DNA from: Ceratobasidium sp. AG-K | Taxonomy: Eukaryota > Basidiomycota > Agaricomycetes > Cantharellales > Ceratobasidiaceae | Assembly: GCA_037039685.1 (NCBI GenBank) | Contig: JAWNGF010000015.1 | Location: 449,001 to 513,000, forward strand | DNA length: 64,000 bases | Direction: 5' to 3' | In this document: positions 53,400 to 64,000 of the stretch, piece by piece | How the letters are laid out: each line of letters opens with the position of its first letter | How positions within the stretch are numbered: position 1 is the stretch's first letter | Notes under the pieces: generated by a model | What the model was told of the DNA's origin: nothing | Database searches by the model: none | What the model saw: only the letters and a program-made list of their open reading frames with translations | Program-made: the position numbers and the translations under genes

Positions 53400-53897
53400 T
53401 ATTGTGACCTGTCCCTCCCTCTGTCTCGGTTTGTGGACTCATGGCTTGTACCAGCGCCTTAAGCACCTTCTCTCTTTGCTGTGCCCTCTCCCTTGTTTAG
53501 TAAGGTGTATGGATGATGTGTCACCATGAGTCATATGACTCATGCTGTTTTCTATTGGCTGGCCTCTGCAGCCCCCTTTATGACTTGGACTTTGACTCAG
53601 ACTTGTGACTCATGTATTTGCTATGACTCACTTGTTCTCCAAGTATATGTACTGGCTAGCAAGCATGGTCATCCCCAGCTTGCTTTGCCTTGTCAACTCT
53701 CCCTGCAGTGTGATCAGAGGCACTTGGCTACTTAGCCTTTAGCACAGCCACTTGAACTTAGGAGCTAGTGACTTGTACTGACAAGACTAGCGTTTGTCCA
53801 CCTTAGTGATAGAGTCTTAGAAGACTTATCACATATTGTTCCACATCTCAAAGGCCATTAGCAGTTGTCCACCACAGTCATTAACAGGTTGCAACCA
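53400..53897 (+). mobile_element. D-type LTR, plus strand
   Basis: 498 bp. It begins TATTGTGACC (altered TG) and ends GGTTGCAACCA. It carries AGCTTGCTTTGC and a perfect 18-bp palindrome ATGAGTCATATGACTCAT at 53526-53543. No target duplication is visible. It forms an inverted pair with 54487-54984. Confidence 0.8.
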
Positions 53898-54466
53898 CTG
53901 TGGGTCCTAGTAACTTCTACTAGTGGAGGCATGGACATAGGAGTGAAAGTTGGGGTAGCCACCGGTGGAGGAAATTGCATTCCAAAGTCAGGAAACACTA
54001 AAGGGCATCTAGTCCCTGTTGTTCCAATGTTTGATGGTCCTGGGGTAGCGTTTCTAAGTGGTCCTGGTATCCTGATCACATGCACAGCCCTAGGGCTAAT
54101 CACACTTTCCCTGTGGAAAGTGACAACTGGTGCTGCTGCTGGTGGCATGTTGATTGGATTTTCAACTACTTGAATTGTTGGTGAGGTGGACCTTTGCTTG
54201 TTTGAACCCCTGAGTTCTTCTTGAGTTCCTGATGTTTCGATAATATTGCCAATTCCTCCTGGCATGCTGGTGGAAGGGGGTCTTGATAGGCAGCTAGTGC
54301 TTCTCAGCGGCGCAGTCCAGTCACCTGCCCATTCTCTTGCTCCTGTTGAGGGGTTTGATTGGATCTCAACTATTGTGCCAGTTGGAGCCTTGCTCCTTTG
54401 AGACGCTGCACTTGAGGATTGATTGTCCATGTTGTCATGTGACTTTGTTTGCTTGTGGCTCAGCAT
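53898..54466 (-). pseudogene. Gag N-terminal fragment of a D-type element
   Basis: The ATG is at 54466, 7 bp after the primer site. About 190 residues, rich in Ser, Thr, Pro and Gly (DNMDNQSSSAASQRSKAPTG onward), lack any capsid domain. It is cut at the D-type LTR boundary at 53897. It belongs with the LTR at 54487-54984. Confidence 0.6.
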
Positions 54467-54472
54467 ACTTGT

Positions 54473-54484
54473 AGATTGCTTTGC
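54473..54484 (-). promoter_or_regulatory. D-type self-priming site
   Basis: The minus strand reads GCAAAGCAATCT, with one mismatch to the R segment AGCTTGCTTTGC at 54695-54706 (minus strand). Confidence 0.6.
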
Positions 54485-54486
54485 AA

Positions 54487-54984
54487 TGTTGCAACCTGCT
54501 AATGCCTATGGTTGACGCCCACTAATGGCCTTTGAGATGTGAAACAATATGTGATAAGTCTTCTAAGACTCTATCACTAAGGTGGACAAACGCTAGTCTT
54601 GTCAGTACAAGTCACTAGCTCCTAAGTTCAAGTGGCTGTGCTAAAGGCTAAGTAGCCAAGTGCCTCTGATCACACTGCAGGGAGAGTTGACAAGGCAAAG
54701 CAAGCTGGGGATGACCATGCTTGCAAGCCAGTATATATACTCCGAAAGCGGGAGAGTCATAGTAGATACATGAGTCACATGTTTGAGTCAAAGTCCGAGT
54801 CATAAAGGGGGCTGCGGAGGCCAGCCAATCGAAAACAGCATGAGTCATATGACTCACGGTGACACATCATCCATACACCTCACTAAACAAGGGAGAGGGC
54901 TCAACCCAAGAGAAGGGGCGCTTATGGCGCCAACACAAGCCACAAGTCCACAAGCAGAGACAGAGGGAGGGACAGGTCACAACA
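54487..54984 (-). repeat. D-type LTR, minus strand, shared by two internal regions
   Basis: 498 bp. To the left it has a primer site and gag start, as a 5' LTR. To the right it has a polypurine tract and accessory coding, as a 3' LTR. This suggests a recombined tandem of two elements sharing one LTR. Confidence 0.75.
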
Positions 54985-55002
54985 TTGCCCTCCCACAAAG
55001 GT

Positions 55003-56627
55003 GAGTGAAGTGGAGCGCACTTGCCTATTTGCAGACAACCCATTCCTTCAACTCCCACCACCCAACACGCTCTGCCAGGGTGCGCATGTCTGCCTCAAGG
55101 ACCACATTCATTTGGTCCCACTTTCCCTAGTAGAGGTGGTCAAGCTCTTCTTGGTGCTGTTCTTGAAGGCACTCCAGTGCTGCCACCTCCCATCTGGACC
55201 ACTGTTCTTGCCTGTGGTTGAGCTATTTGTTGAGCTGCTTGATGCTCCAGGAACCGCATTGGATGAGGCAGTAGGCTTTGAGGACATTGGCGTTGCAAGG
55301 CATTTGGTCAGCAGGGGGGTGAGGCTCCATGTTGGCAACTGCATTGCCAATGCCCATGATGGGGGATTTGATGTTCACCTGGGCCTTGTCCCAGGTGGCC
55401 TCCCATTCTTGTTTGACATTGTTGTCAGTGTTGGAGCTTGGGGGTGTGGGGGGGACCTCAACAGCTTCCTCATTGTTGTTCTCCATAGGTTGCCCTGCCA
55501 TGTTGACATACCCACTTGTCATGAGCCAGCTCCCTCCATTGGACTTGTCTGTTGCCTTGCCTGTCTGTTCTTTGTCTCGTATCATATTTCTGTTCCCTTT
55601 GCCACATTGCCACATTCTTGTGGTTGTTCTGTTACATTGTGTAATGTGGCTGTGCTAGTGTACGAGTCATGTCTGTTCATATAGCATGACTCACATGGAC
55701 ACTCCTGATTGGTAGACTGTTATGACTTGTGTGGCTGCGCACTGGATGACTTGGCCACTCTGTTGAATATATAAAGAGGATCAACAAGCCTGGTAACCCC
55801 AGCTTGTTTTGTCTTGTCAAAACATCCCTTTTGAGTGACACTTAGAACCACCCCTACCCTTTAGAGCCTACAGACACTTAAGTGTGTTGCGGTTCAAGAG
55901 GTCACTTAGGTCTTAGTGCCGTCCACTCTCCCTTGCAGCTTGTCTCATAGCCACCAAGAAGTAGCCTACAACACCACTCCCATCAGTGCCTTTTGACCAG
56001 TCAATGGCATTGAACAAGGGATCATCTCTAGGGTAAGTTTTTCCATGAGAGGGTAATTGCTTGAACTCACAGTCTGTTGGCCATCCTGATTCAAAGTCCG
56101 TGGTGCATGGGCGCCACCAGATCCTTTCCTCCTTGTGATGTCCATCAGCGGGGAGGAGGCAAAGGGTCTTCCTCTCGCTTGAACCATTGTTTGCCTTCCC
56201 ACTTGAAACCGGTGTTGCAGTTCCAGGCATCCATGCTCTTGAGAACAATGTTGTGGAGAGTGAGCCCAATGCAACTGTGGCAGTGGTAGTATTTGCTCTG
56301 GCCAATGTTGGTGGGGTTGGTAGGCTGGGCATCTGGATGGCTGACCCAAGGTAGGGAGCCAGGGCAGGGGATGATGAGCAACTTGCGTTGCTTGTCCCAC
56401 TTGATAGTAGCTTGTTCCTGCAGGGGGATATATCCAAGCTGGACACCTGGCTCAAGCTGCTTGGCAAGGACCTTGGCCTTTTTGAGGGACCAGGGGGTGG
56501 TATCCCTGTTGTTGACAGCAAACTTGCCAGGTCCAGCGAGCATGAGAGCTTTCTTGTAGGCTCTAGCCTTCTTGTACTTGGAAGCCCAGGTGATAAAGGT
56601 GGTGGAGACGGTGCAAGTAGCAGGCAT
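55003..56627 (-). pseudogene. Element H accessory region, interrupted
   Basis: It starts MPATCTVSTTFITWASKYKK at 56627 and contains YHCHSC (CxxC) and WEGKQWFKREE. A frame change near 56150 leads to HHKEERIWWRPCTTDF and FNAIDWSKGTDG, which may correspond to FNPIDLT. After the solo LTR it continues with NMAGQPMENNNEEAVEV and a Trp/Gln/Glu-rich end with several stops (first at 55223-55225). Unlike in other elements, it reads in one frame with the chromodomain upstream. Confidence 0.55.
55517..55973 (+). mobile_element. Solo LTR, A-type, in element H
   Basis: 457 bp, TGTCATGAGC to CCTACAACA, flanked by CCACT (55512-55516 and 55974-55978). Confidence 0.93.
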
Positions 56628-57003
56628 TGTTGGTGGGGAAGTAAAAAGTCTTTTGGACGGGGGAGCATTTGGCAGTGAAGTAGTAGTAGTAGGCTGAAAA
56701 GCTGGAGTGATAATTTCTGCCACTTTCCCCTTTGCCTTTTTGTACTCAGAGGAAGTGAAATTCACAGGAAGTGGGCTGGTGGGAAAGTCCCTTTGGAACT
56801 TTCTCATGACATGAGTCAGCTCAGCAAAGTTTTCTGCCAGGTCTTCTGTGTCTTCCAGAGGGCTATAACCTTTCCATCTGATGCGGTATTTGAGCCCATC
56901 AGGGTCTTGATACCAATCTACAATCTTCTCAACTTCATACTCTTCTTTGCCTTCTTCAGTCATGATTGGTGGAGGTCAGGGTTGGTTTTGTTGGAAGTCT
57001 AGA
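56628..57003 (-). pseudogene. Element H pol, chromodomain end only
   Basis: From the right: MTEEGKEEYEVEKIVDWYQD and LKYRIRWKGYSPLEDTEDLA, a chromodomain, then SEYKKAKGKVAEI. The rest of pol was lost to the E6 insertion at 57004. No stop separates it from the accessory Met at 56627. Confidence 0.75.
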
Positions 57004-57471
57004 TGTTGTGAGCCAGCTCACTCCACCGGACTTGCCTTGTGCCTCGCCCATCTGTCCTTGTGTCCTTTGTTCTGTTTGTACATTGTTTGTCTTTTCCTGT
57101 GCCATGTTGCCACCTTCTTGTGGTTGTTTGTGTTACACTGTGTAACGCGGCTGTACTTTGTACAAGTCATGTCTGTTCATACAGCATGACTCACATGGAC
57201 ACTCCTGACTGGCTGTTTTGTGTGACTCGTGTGGCTGCGCCTTGTATGACTTCCCCTCTTTGTGAATATATATAGAGGACCAACAAGCCTGGCAACCCCA
57301 GCTTGTTTTGTCTTGTCAAACATCCCCTTTGAGTGACACTTAGAACCACCCCTACCCTTTAGAGCCTACAGACACTTAAGTGTGTTGTGGTTCAAGAGGT
57401 CACTTAGGTCTTAGTGCTGTCCACTCTCCCTTGCAGCTTGTCTCATAGCCACCAAGAAGTAGCTTACGACA
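57004..57471 (+). repeat. E6 5' LTR
   Basis: 468 bp, TGTTGTGAGC to CTTACGACA. The self-primer AGCTTGTTTTGT (57300-57311) pairs perfectly with 57474-57485. Confidence 0.9.
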
Positions 57472-57493
57472 TTACAAAACAAGCTTAACAATC

Positions 57494-59476
57494 ATGTCCA
57501 TACAAGAGGACGCAGGGTCACGCCTCGCAACACCACTCTCAACAAGGAGAGGACCAAGAAGGGCTTCAATACCTGCAAGTTCCCTCAATGAGCAAGATAT
57601 TGCACAAGCACAGGCTGGAGGACCAGCAAGGTTTCGCCCACAAAGCCAAGCCTCTATGCCTGGAACATTCAATGCTGAAAACATTTCAGTCATACAAGAA
57701 GAGCCTACCATTGTCACTAGAGAACCAGGGGATATTACCAACAACCCCACACTGGTCACAATTCGAATCCCTATCTCAAGCGCAACTCCAGGTCCATCAC
57801 ATCCACTATGGCCTATGGGATCCAGAAGACAGTTTTTTTCCCCTCAACCTGAAGCTCACGGGGGCGTATCCCTCGTTCCTATCAGACCCCCTCCCATGCT
57901 GCACATTTCCCACACTCCTCTAATACCCCAGATTGCGGGAACTATCACCAATGTTGGTCCGGTCCCAACAAGCTCTCAGGCCATGACACTAGTCAACCCA
58001 GCACCGCCATATGTACCACCAGGGTGTTCCCAACAACCAACAGCAACTGAAGGCCAAGACGTCCCTGGGATTCCCAGCTCAAGTTCTAGCTCCAGCAGTA
58101 GGACTGTGATTAGCAATCTTGACGACCTTGACAATCTTCACCTCGGAAGACACAATGCACTCTTAAGGATTATTGAGGGTATGAGGATAACAATTGATAG
58201 ACGACTCAACGGGTTAGAACAATCTACTCAAGTGTTGGCCAACAACCAACAAATCTTCAACGATTCCCTCAACAACCTACAAGGAACCCTGACAGATATC
58301 CTTACCGCTGCACGAAACAGTGAACATAACAGCTTCCTGGTCGGGCAAGACGTAATCCGCCTAAGAAACGAAGTCACAAACACACAAGGACTGGTAAAAA
58401 ATATACAGGAAGATCTTAACACCACGAGGCAGGCACAGTTAGCCTGGAATGAGGCAGTCACCCAAGGGCTAGAAGGACTAAGGGGAGACAAAAGTATTGC
58501 AATTGAACCAATTAACACCATGCAAGAGACAATCAACAACATACGCAAACAGATGGATGAAGCATCCCTGCATGCTGTATCACCTGCCCACCCCGAAGCA
58601 GAATCTACCAGGCTCCACGAATTGGAACAAAGGCTACGTCAGCTTTCTGAAAACCCTGGGAACAGAAGGGAAAACAGGCGTCCAAAAGTAACTAGACCAG
58701 AAGCCTTTGACGGGAAGAAAGGAGAAGGAGCAGAAATATTCATCACCCAAATGGAGAGCTACTTTGTCAGGTTGGGCGACCAATACAACTCGGGACAAGA
58801 ATGGATCAGAGAAGCACTAGCCAATTTCAAATTGGATAACAGATCCGCCACACATTGGGCACAGGTGCTGCTCCGATCCATGAACAATGGAGTACCTGAC
58901 CCAAACCTCACGCCTTGGGAAACATTCAAATCACATTTCATGGAGCAATTTAGCAACCCTAACAAGAAGGCCAAGGTGGAGACCAATATCCAAAAAAGCA
59001 AGCAAATCAATTCAGTAGCAAACTATGCAACAGAATTCCGCTTTCACATGGTGGAAGTGAATTGGGGGGAAGAAGCCCTTATCAACCAATTCAAAGAGGG
59101 ACTCAAGCTGGAAATCAAAACAGAATTAGCACAATTTGAACTCTCCCTCATCAACGAAGATGGAACTGAAAGGCGCCTTAACCTTAACCAATGGATCACT
59201 CTTGCAATCTCCATGAACCAGAAATTGCAACAGATCAAGGCATCCACCAGAAAGAAAACACCCCAAGCAACCACCACTGGGCAAGCCTCTACAAAAAGGC
59301 TTCCAGACAAAGTATACAAGGCAAGAATAGCATCAAACCAATGTCTGAAGTGCGGTCAAGAAGGTCACCGTTTGCTCAAATGCTCGTCCAAGGAGTGGAT
59401 AACAACTGAACCCAGCATAAAGGGAAGAGAAGCTACGATCATAGAAGATTTGGGAAAAGAAGGGGTCTCCCTCTAA
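57494..59476 (+). CDS. gag: E6 Gag, 660 aa, intact
   Basis: It is colinear with E1 Gag: MSIQEDAGSRLATPL, Pro-rich region, SSSSSSSS run near 195-205, coiled coil, capsid (PEAFDGKKGEGAEIFITQME) and CCHC knuckle CLKCGQEGHRLLKC. The junction keeps GGGAAAA (59452-59458) and the GGTCTC/GAGACC stem, with TAA at 59474-59476. No stop has been acquired, unlike the pol of this copy. Confidence 0.9.
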   Translation: MSIQEDAGSRLATPLSTRRGPRRASIPASSLNEQDIAQAQAGGPARFRPQSQASMPGTFNAENISVIQEEPTIVTREPGDITNNPTLVTIRIPISSATPGPSHPLWPMGSRRQFFSPQPEAHGGVSLVPIRPPPMLHISHTPLIPQIAGTITNVGPVPTSSQAMTLVNPAPPYVPPGCSQQPTATEGQDVPGIPSSSSSSSSRTVISNLDDLDNLHLGRHNALLRIIEGMRITIDRRLNGLEQSTQVLANNQQIFNDSLNNLQGTLTDILTAARNSEHNSFLVGQDVIRLRNEVTNTQGLVKNIQEDLNTTRQAQLAWNEAVTQGLEGLRGDKSIAIEPINTMQETINNIRKQMDEASLHAVSPAHPEAESTRLHELEQRLRQLSENPGNRRENRRPKVTRPEAFDGKKGEGAEIFITQMESYFVRLGDQYNSGQEWIREALANFKLDNRSATHWAQVLLRSMNNGVPDPNLTPWETFKSHFMEQFSNPNKKAKVETNIQKSKQINSVANYATEFRFHMVEVNWGEEALINQFKEGLKLEIKTELAQFELSLINEDGTERRLNLNQWITLAISMNQKLQQIKASTRKKTPQATTTGQASTKRLPDKVYKARIASNQCLKCGQEGHRLLKCSSKEWITTEPSIKGREATIIEDLGKEGVSL

Positions 59477-59478
59477 CT

Positions 59479-62400
59479 GTGTGTGGAGAGACCAAAGGAC
59501 TGGCAATGGAAACAATGTACTTTAGAGCAACAAACGAATCAACCATTGTTTACACAAGCATTGCCGGAATCACAGAACCAGTCCCTACTCTCATTGATTC
59601 AGGAGCTTCTAAGAACTTTATGGACATCTCTTGGGCCCGCTCCAACAACATTCCGGTCATTGAGCTACCCTCTCCACGAAAGGTAATCAGCATCCAGGGG
59701 AAAGAACTCTTGCACCAAATACGCTTCAAAGCCAAGCTTGTACTGGACGTAGAAGGAAAAACCTTCAAACAAATCTTTTTCGCTATGCCTACTGGAGAAA
59801 CCAAGCTCATTTTAGGACTTGAGTGGTTAGAAGAAGCTAACCCCAACATTGACTGGAAAACAAAACACATATCATGGCAACCAGAACCTATACAGGCAAG
59901 AACAGCCTCAATAGACAACCTACCAGAAGAATTCAAAGAATTTGCCGACGTGTTTAATGAAGAAAAGTTCAAGAGAATTCCGGATCATTGCCCATATGAC
60001 TGCGCCATTGACTTCAAGGAAGGGGCTGAACTTCCAAAACCAGCCAGACCTATTCCGCTCTCACCGGCCGAATCTATTGCACTAAGGGAATACCTGGATG
60101 AGGAAATCTCTGCCGGAAAAATTTGACCTAGCAAATCCCCCATTGCATCACCTTGTTTCTTTGTCAAAAAACCTGTTGATCCAAAGAATCCAGAGGCAGT
60201 ATGACAATTACAACTTGTTCAAGACCTCAGAGGAGTAAACGCTATTACAAGGGACAACAGGTTTCCAATGCCCTTAATGGAAGATCTTCTGGATAAAATC
60301 AAGGACGCAAAAATTTTCTCCAAGATCAATCTATGCATGGGTTTCAACAATATCAGAATCAGGGAAGGGGACAAATGGAAAACAGCTTTCAGAACCAAGG
60401 AAGGCCTTTTCAAATACGTTGTCATGCCCTTTGGACTAAAAAACGCACCTGCCATATTCCAAAGATACATGAACCACATCTTCCACGACCTTATTGACGT
60501 ATGTGTCATAATATACATTGACAACATCCTAGTCTTCTCTAAAAACAGAAGCCAACATACTATAGATGTCAGAAAGGTGCTGAAGATCTTACTGGATGAA
60601 AACCTATTTGCAAAGCTCCTGAAATGCGAATTCTTTGTCACCAAACTTACATATATCGGACTTGGAATCAGTGATTCTGGTATCTCAATGGAGGAAGAGA
60701 AGGTCAAGGCAATAAAGGAATGGAAGGAGCAGAAAACGGTCAAGCAGCTTCAGGCGTTCCTAGGATTTGCAAACTTCTACCAAAGATTTGTACCAAATTT
60801 TAGCCGTTTAGCAAAACCCTTGACAAACCTGACAAGAAAGGATAACAAATGGAAATGGGAAAAGGATCAACAGGAGGCCTTCGACGCCCTGAAGACAGAA
60901 ATTAGCAAGGAGCCCACACTACGCCATCCTGACCCTGAGAAACCCTTTTTCCTGGAAACGGATGCAAGCGGAGTAGCAATGGGGGCAATTCTGTCTCAAA
61001 GGCAAGACAATGGCTACCTACACCCTATAGTGTTCCTGTCAAAATCCTTCAATGAGGCCCAGCTCAACTACAATGTCCATGATAAGGAACTTATGGTGAT
61101 CATAGAATCATTGACACATTGGAGGTTATACCTTGAGGGAACAAAGGATCCAATCACTATCTACACCAATCACAGGAACCTACAGTTCTGGAAGGAAGCA
61201 AGAATGTTCAACTGTCAACACACAAGATGGCATCAACTACTGGCTTCCTACAACTTTGATATCATATACTGTCTTGGAATCCTTTCGTCTAAACCGGACC
61301 TGTTGTCAAGACGATCTGACCATGACGACATCCCCACACCAGAACAAATCATGCTATCCGCTGAAAAATTCAAAGGATTCATGGGGCAGATGGACACAGA
61401 CATTATGGCAACTATCAGGGAAGCACAGGAAACTGATGAAGGACTGGCAAAAATCAAGGAAATCTGCGAATCAAGGGAAATGTTACCAAGAACCCTGCAA
61501 CATAGCACAAAGGATTACGACTTCAAGGAAGGACCAATATGGTACAAAGGGAAGGTTTACGTCCCGGAAGATAAGGAAGCCAGACTGTCCATCATGCGGT
61601 TACACCATGACTTAAGGATTGCAGGGCATCAAGGACAAGCCAGGACATTGGAACTAATATCAAGAAGATACTTCTGGCCAGGAATGAAGCAGAGCATAAA
61701 CCAATACATGGAATCCTGCGAGACCTGCCAACAAGCAAGGGGATCAAAGTCAATAGTTCCGATCAAACCTCTAGAAATTCCATAAAATCCCTGGGAAGAC
61801 ATAGCATTTGACTTTGTAGTAAAATTGCCAAAGTCCAGAGGATCAGACAGCATCATGGTAGTAGTGGACCGGTTCTCAAGAATGGCTCATTTCATACCCT
61901 GCAAGGAATCTCACACAACAAGCAAGCTGGCAAATCTTTTTGTCACAAATGTCTGGAAACTACATGGCTTTCCGAAGAGCACAATCTCAGACTGAGGGAC
62001 TACTTTCAATTCTACACTTATGAAGGCCATTTACAAAAGAATTGGATCTAGCCCAAGTTTCAGCACTGCCTGCCACCCCCAGACAGACGGAGTGACAGAA
62101 AGAATCAACCAGTGGATGGAAGGCTGGCTACAATCCTTTGTCAACTACCGGCAAGATGATTGGGCGGACATGTTACCAATTGCAGAATTCAGTTATAATC
62201 TGCAGAAGCACTGTATAACAGGTAGTTCCCCTTTTGCAATAGTCTATGGCAGGGAACCACTGTGGAACATCTCTTCAGAAGAAACAATGGTTCCTGAAGC
62301 AAACACCATTACAGAAAAATGGCGTTGCATCCACGACGAAGCAATGGCATCAATGGAAAACCAAAGGCTCCCGGAGGAAGAACCAAGAAACGAGTACCAG

Positions 62401-63303
62401 GAAGGAGATCTAGTATGGCTGTTAGGAAGAAACCTCCAAACAAAAAGACCCTCAAAGAAACTGGATAACAAGAAGCATGGACCATTTGTTGTGAAACAAA
62501 AGATAGGATCACACGCTTATGAGCTCACTCTGCCAGCAACAATGAGGGTGCACCCTGTTTTCCACATTGACTTGCTCAGCCCTTACATAGAAGACACGGA
62601 GTTCAAGCGTAACCAACCCCAGCCGCCGCCTATCATTACTGAAGAAGGAGAAGAAGAATATGAAGTAGAAAGGATTCTGGACTGGAAGGAGACAAAGGAT
62701 GGTCTTTTTTACAGGGTCAGGTGGAAGGGTTATGGAGACAAAGAAGATACGGAACAGAAGGCAGAAGATTTTGGACATCTATCCAAGATCATCAAGGACT
62801 TTCTAGGTCGACACCCCAAAGTTCCCACGCCATCTAACTACGTTCCAGGAAAGATAAAAGGCAGAAGGGGCGCAGTCGGTAGTGATATCTGCAAAACTTG
62901 CAACTACTCCAAACTACACCCCACACTCTACTCTCTAAATCTTTTTTGCTCTCCACAATGGCTGCCGTCTCCCGCTCCACCATTGCCAACAACCTCACCT
63001 GCATCCTTGACGGACCAGCGTTCACTATGGCGAGAATCCTTGATGCTGGGGCCGCTCTCTACATCTTCAAGAGGTCCCAGCAAAGCTTGGGAAGAATGCA
63101 TTTCAGGGCGTCGGACAACATCCTACACTCAGACCTGGGAGAATTCCAGTGGGTTGGGAAAAAATGGCCAACACGCATGCAGCTCCTACGAAAGGACATC
63201 TTTGTTTGTTGAGGATGCGCCGCATTCCAGGTCTTGGAGGTTGTCCTCATTTCCACCCATATGCTCGGAGTCGTCGAATGGGGACAAGAAAGGGCATACT
63301 TGA
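59479..63303 (+). pseudogene. E6 pol, four stops
   Basis: Pol is in the -1 frame relative to gag. Protease LIDSGASKNF is intact. Stops lie at 60124-60126 and about 60202-60204, at 61783-61785 and at about 61996. RT has IYIDN (Asn 60523-60525). RNase H ETDASGV is intact. Integrase keeps the Asp (DIAFDFVV, 61810-61812) lost in E1, E3 and E4. The second catalytic Asp is kept but is followed by a TGA in place of Arg. The chromodomain (EVERILDWKETKDG) is intact. The frame overlaps the accessory ORF to 63303. Confidence 0.88.
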
Positions 63304-63722
63304 GCGAGTGGGTACCAGGGTACGACGGGAGACAACCAACGCTCCGACCTAGGTGGAACAACGCCTGGGACGCCAACTACGAAAGGGACTTGAGCAACTG
63401 GAAGATGGAAAGGGGAAGATACCAGAAGGAGAAGTTTGAGTGGGTGCTGAACTGGTGGAAGTGGGAGGACGCAGATGTGTCAGCATGGAAGGAAGCAGAG
63501 CCGGACGTGCAACAATGGGGCAAGGATTTTGTGGAGGCTCAGAAGTGGGTTTTGGACTGGTCCAAGGCAGACTGGACAAAGGAGGAGACATGGGAGGAAT
63601 GGGAAAAGTTCTCCGACAAACCAGGTAACACTGTGTTCAACCCAATTGACTTGACCATGGAAGAGGATGAGGGCCTGGAAGAGCACATGCTCACAAAAGG
63701 CAAGGATTGCAAGATCCAATAA
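62958..63722 (+). pseudogene. E6 accessory ORF, one premature stop
   Basis: 765 bp, starting MAAVSRSTIANN, in the -1 frame relative to pol. A TGA at 63210-63212 replaces the Arg codon inside the CxxC (VC-stop-GCAAFQ). The Trp-rich region (EWVPGYDG, RWNNAWD, LNWWKWED, DWSKADW) and the tail FNPIDLTMEEDEGLEE are otherwise intact. Confidence 0.82.
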
Positions 63723-63741
63723 AGCCCATCCAGGTCCCCTA

Positions 63742-63764
63742 GATGGACTCCTGAGGGGGAGTAA
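63742..63764 (+). promoter_or_regulatory. E6 polypurine tract
   Basis: AGGGGGAG precedes TAA and the LTR. An upstream CCCCT can pair with AGGGG. Confidence 0.55.
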
Positions 63765-64000
63765 TGTCATGAGCCAGCTCACTCCATTGGACTCACCTTG
63801 TGCCTCGCCCGTCTGTCCTTGTGTCCTTTGTTCTGTTTGTATGTCGTTTGTCTTTTCCTGTGCTGCATTGCCACCTTCTTGTGGTTGTTTGTGTTACACT
63901 GTGTAACGCGGCTGTGCTTTGTACAAGTCATGTCTGTTCATACAGCATGACTCACATGGACACTCCTGACTGGCTGTTTTGTGTGACTTGTGTGGCTGCG
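63765..64000 (+). repeat. E6 3' LTR, partial
   Basis: It starts TGTCATGAGC and continues to the window end within U3. Confidence 0.9.

Larger units (their letters stand above)
54985..57003 (-). mobile_element. Element H: 3' end of a minus-strand chromovirus
   Basis: From right to left: chromodomain, accessory region, purine tract (GGGAGGGCAA on the minus strand, 54985-54994) and the D-type LTR. E6 removed everything upstream of the chromodomain. A solo LTR (55517-55973) interrupts the accessory region. Confidence 0.7.
57004..64000 (+). mobile_element. E6: Ty3/gypsy chromovirus, E1 family, 3' LTR leaves the window
   Basis: The 5' LTR is at 57004-57471 and the 3' LTR starts at 63765. Gag is intact, pol has four stops and the accessory ORF one. 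The LTRs differ at about 10 sites in the first 110 bp, mostly transitions, so it is much older than E1. Integrase keeps the first catalytic Asp. Confidence 0.92.

Noticed and set aside
55001..55684. 227-aa plus-strand ORF
   Set aside because: It runs opposite to the accessory region of element H and into a solo LTR. It is a shadow.

Overview
The window looks like a repeat-dense, probably heterochromatic piece of a filamentous fungal genome, most likely a basidiomycete. Organism assignment is inference: gag, pol and LTR style resemble the Tf1/sushi-type Ty3/gypsy chromoviruses that are abundant in Agaricomycetes such as Rhizoctonia. No host gene, tRNA or rRNA could be recognised. Almost all 64 kb is LTR retrotransposon, nested and in both orientations. 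Only 1125-1558 plus 8784-9800 looks like non-LTR sequence.

Layout. 1-642: 3' end of an element's accessory ORF, cut by a solo LTR (643-1124). 1559-8783: element E1, complete, with two identical 457-bp LTRs, duplication ACCAA, and open gag, pol and accessory ORF. 9801-11607: remnant of an F-type LTR split by a 1.4-kb near-perfect palindrome (9885-11306). 11608-31743: decayed element B. Its pol is split at TGTGA by element C (15176-30170), whose own pol is split by minus-strand element E3 (19022-26266). 31744-32089: an unidentified LTR-like piece. 32090-39772: a minus-strand B-type LTR split by element E4 (32449-39632, duplication GAAAA). 39773-45340: decayed element J, carrying a U3-less LTR insertion (40799-40998) and two solo LTRs. 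45341-48365: element E (5' LTR and gag start only), carrying two more solo LTRs. 48366-53399: minus-strand element F, lacking its 5' part. 53400-54984: two D-type LTRs in inverted orientation around a gag fragment. 54985-57003: the 3' end of minus-strand element H, with a solo LTR inside. 57004-64000: element E6, whose 3' LTR leaves the window.

How the elements work. Each is LTR, self-primer site, gag, pol (protease, RT, RNase H, integrase, chromodomain), an accessory ORF, polypurine tract, LTR. Five sequence-level observations recur across the divergent families. (1) No tRNA-type primer site is visible. Instead the site two bases inside the 5' LTR is complementary to an 11-12 nt segment at the start of R, and the pairing covaries between families, which indicates Tf1-like self-priming. 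(2) Seven of eight gag/pol junctions keep GGGAAAA in the correct phase with pol in the -1 frame. In the E1-type copies a hairpin follows 5 nt downstream, the layout of a -1 ribosomal frameshift signal. (3) Every family whose 3' end is present carries an extra, Trp-rich ORF after the chromodomain. It usually starts Met-Pro-Ala or Met-Pro-Thr, holds a CxxC pair and in several families ends in an acidic IDLT motif resembling a SUMO-interacting motif. I do not recognise it as a described domain. (4) U3 regions carry clusters of TGACTCA-type bZIP sites just upstream of TATA. (5) Old copies decay mainly by CpG transitions, which repeatedly convert CGA codons to stops and catalytic Asp codons to Asn.

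E1 is the only structurally intact copy and appears recent, yet its integrase has Asn at the first catalytic position.
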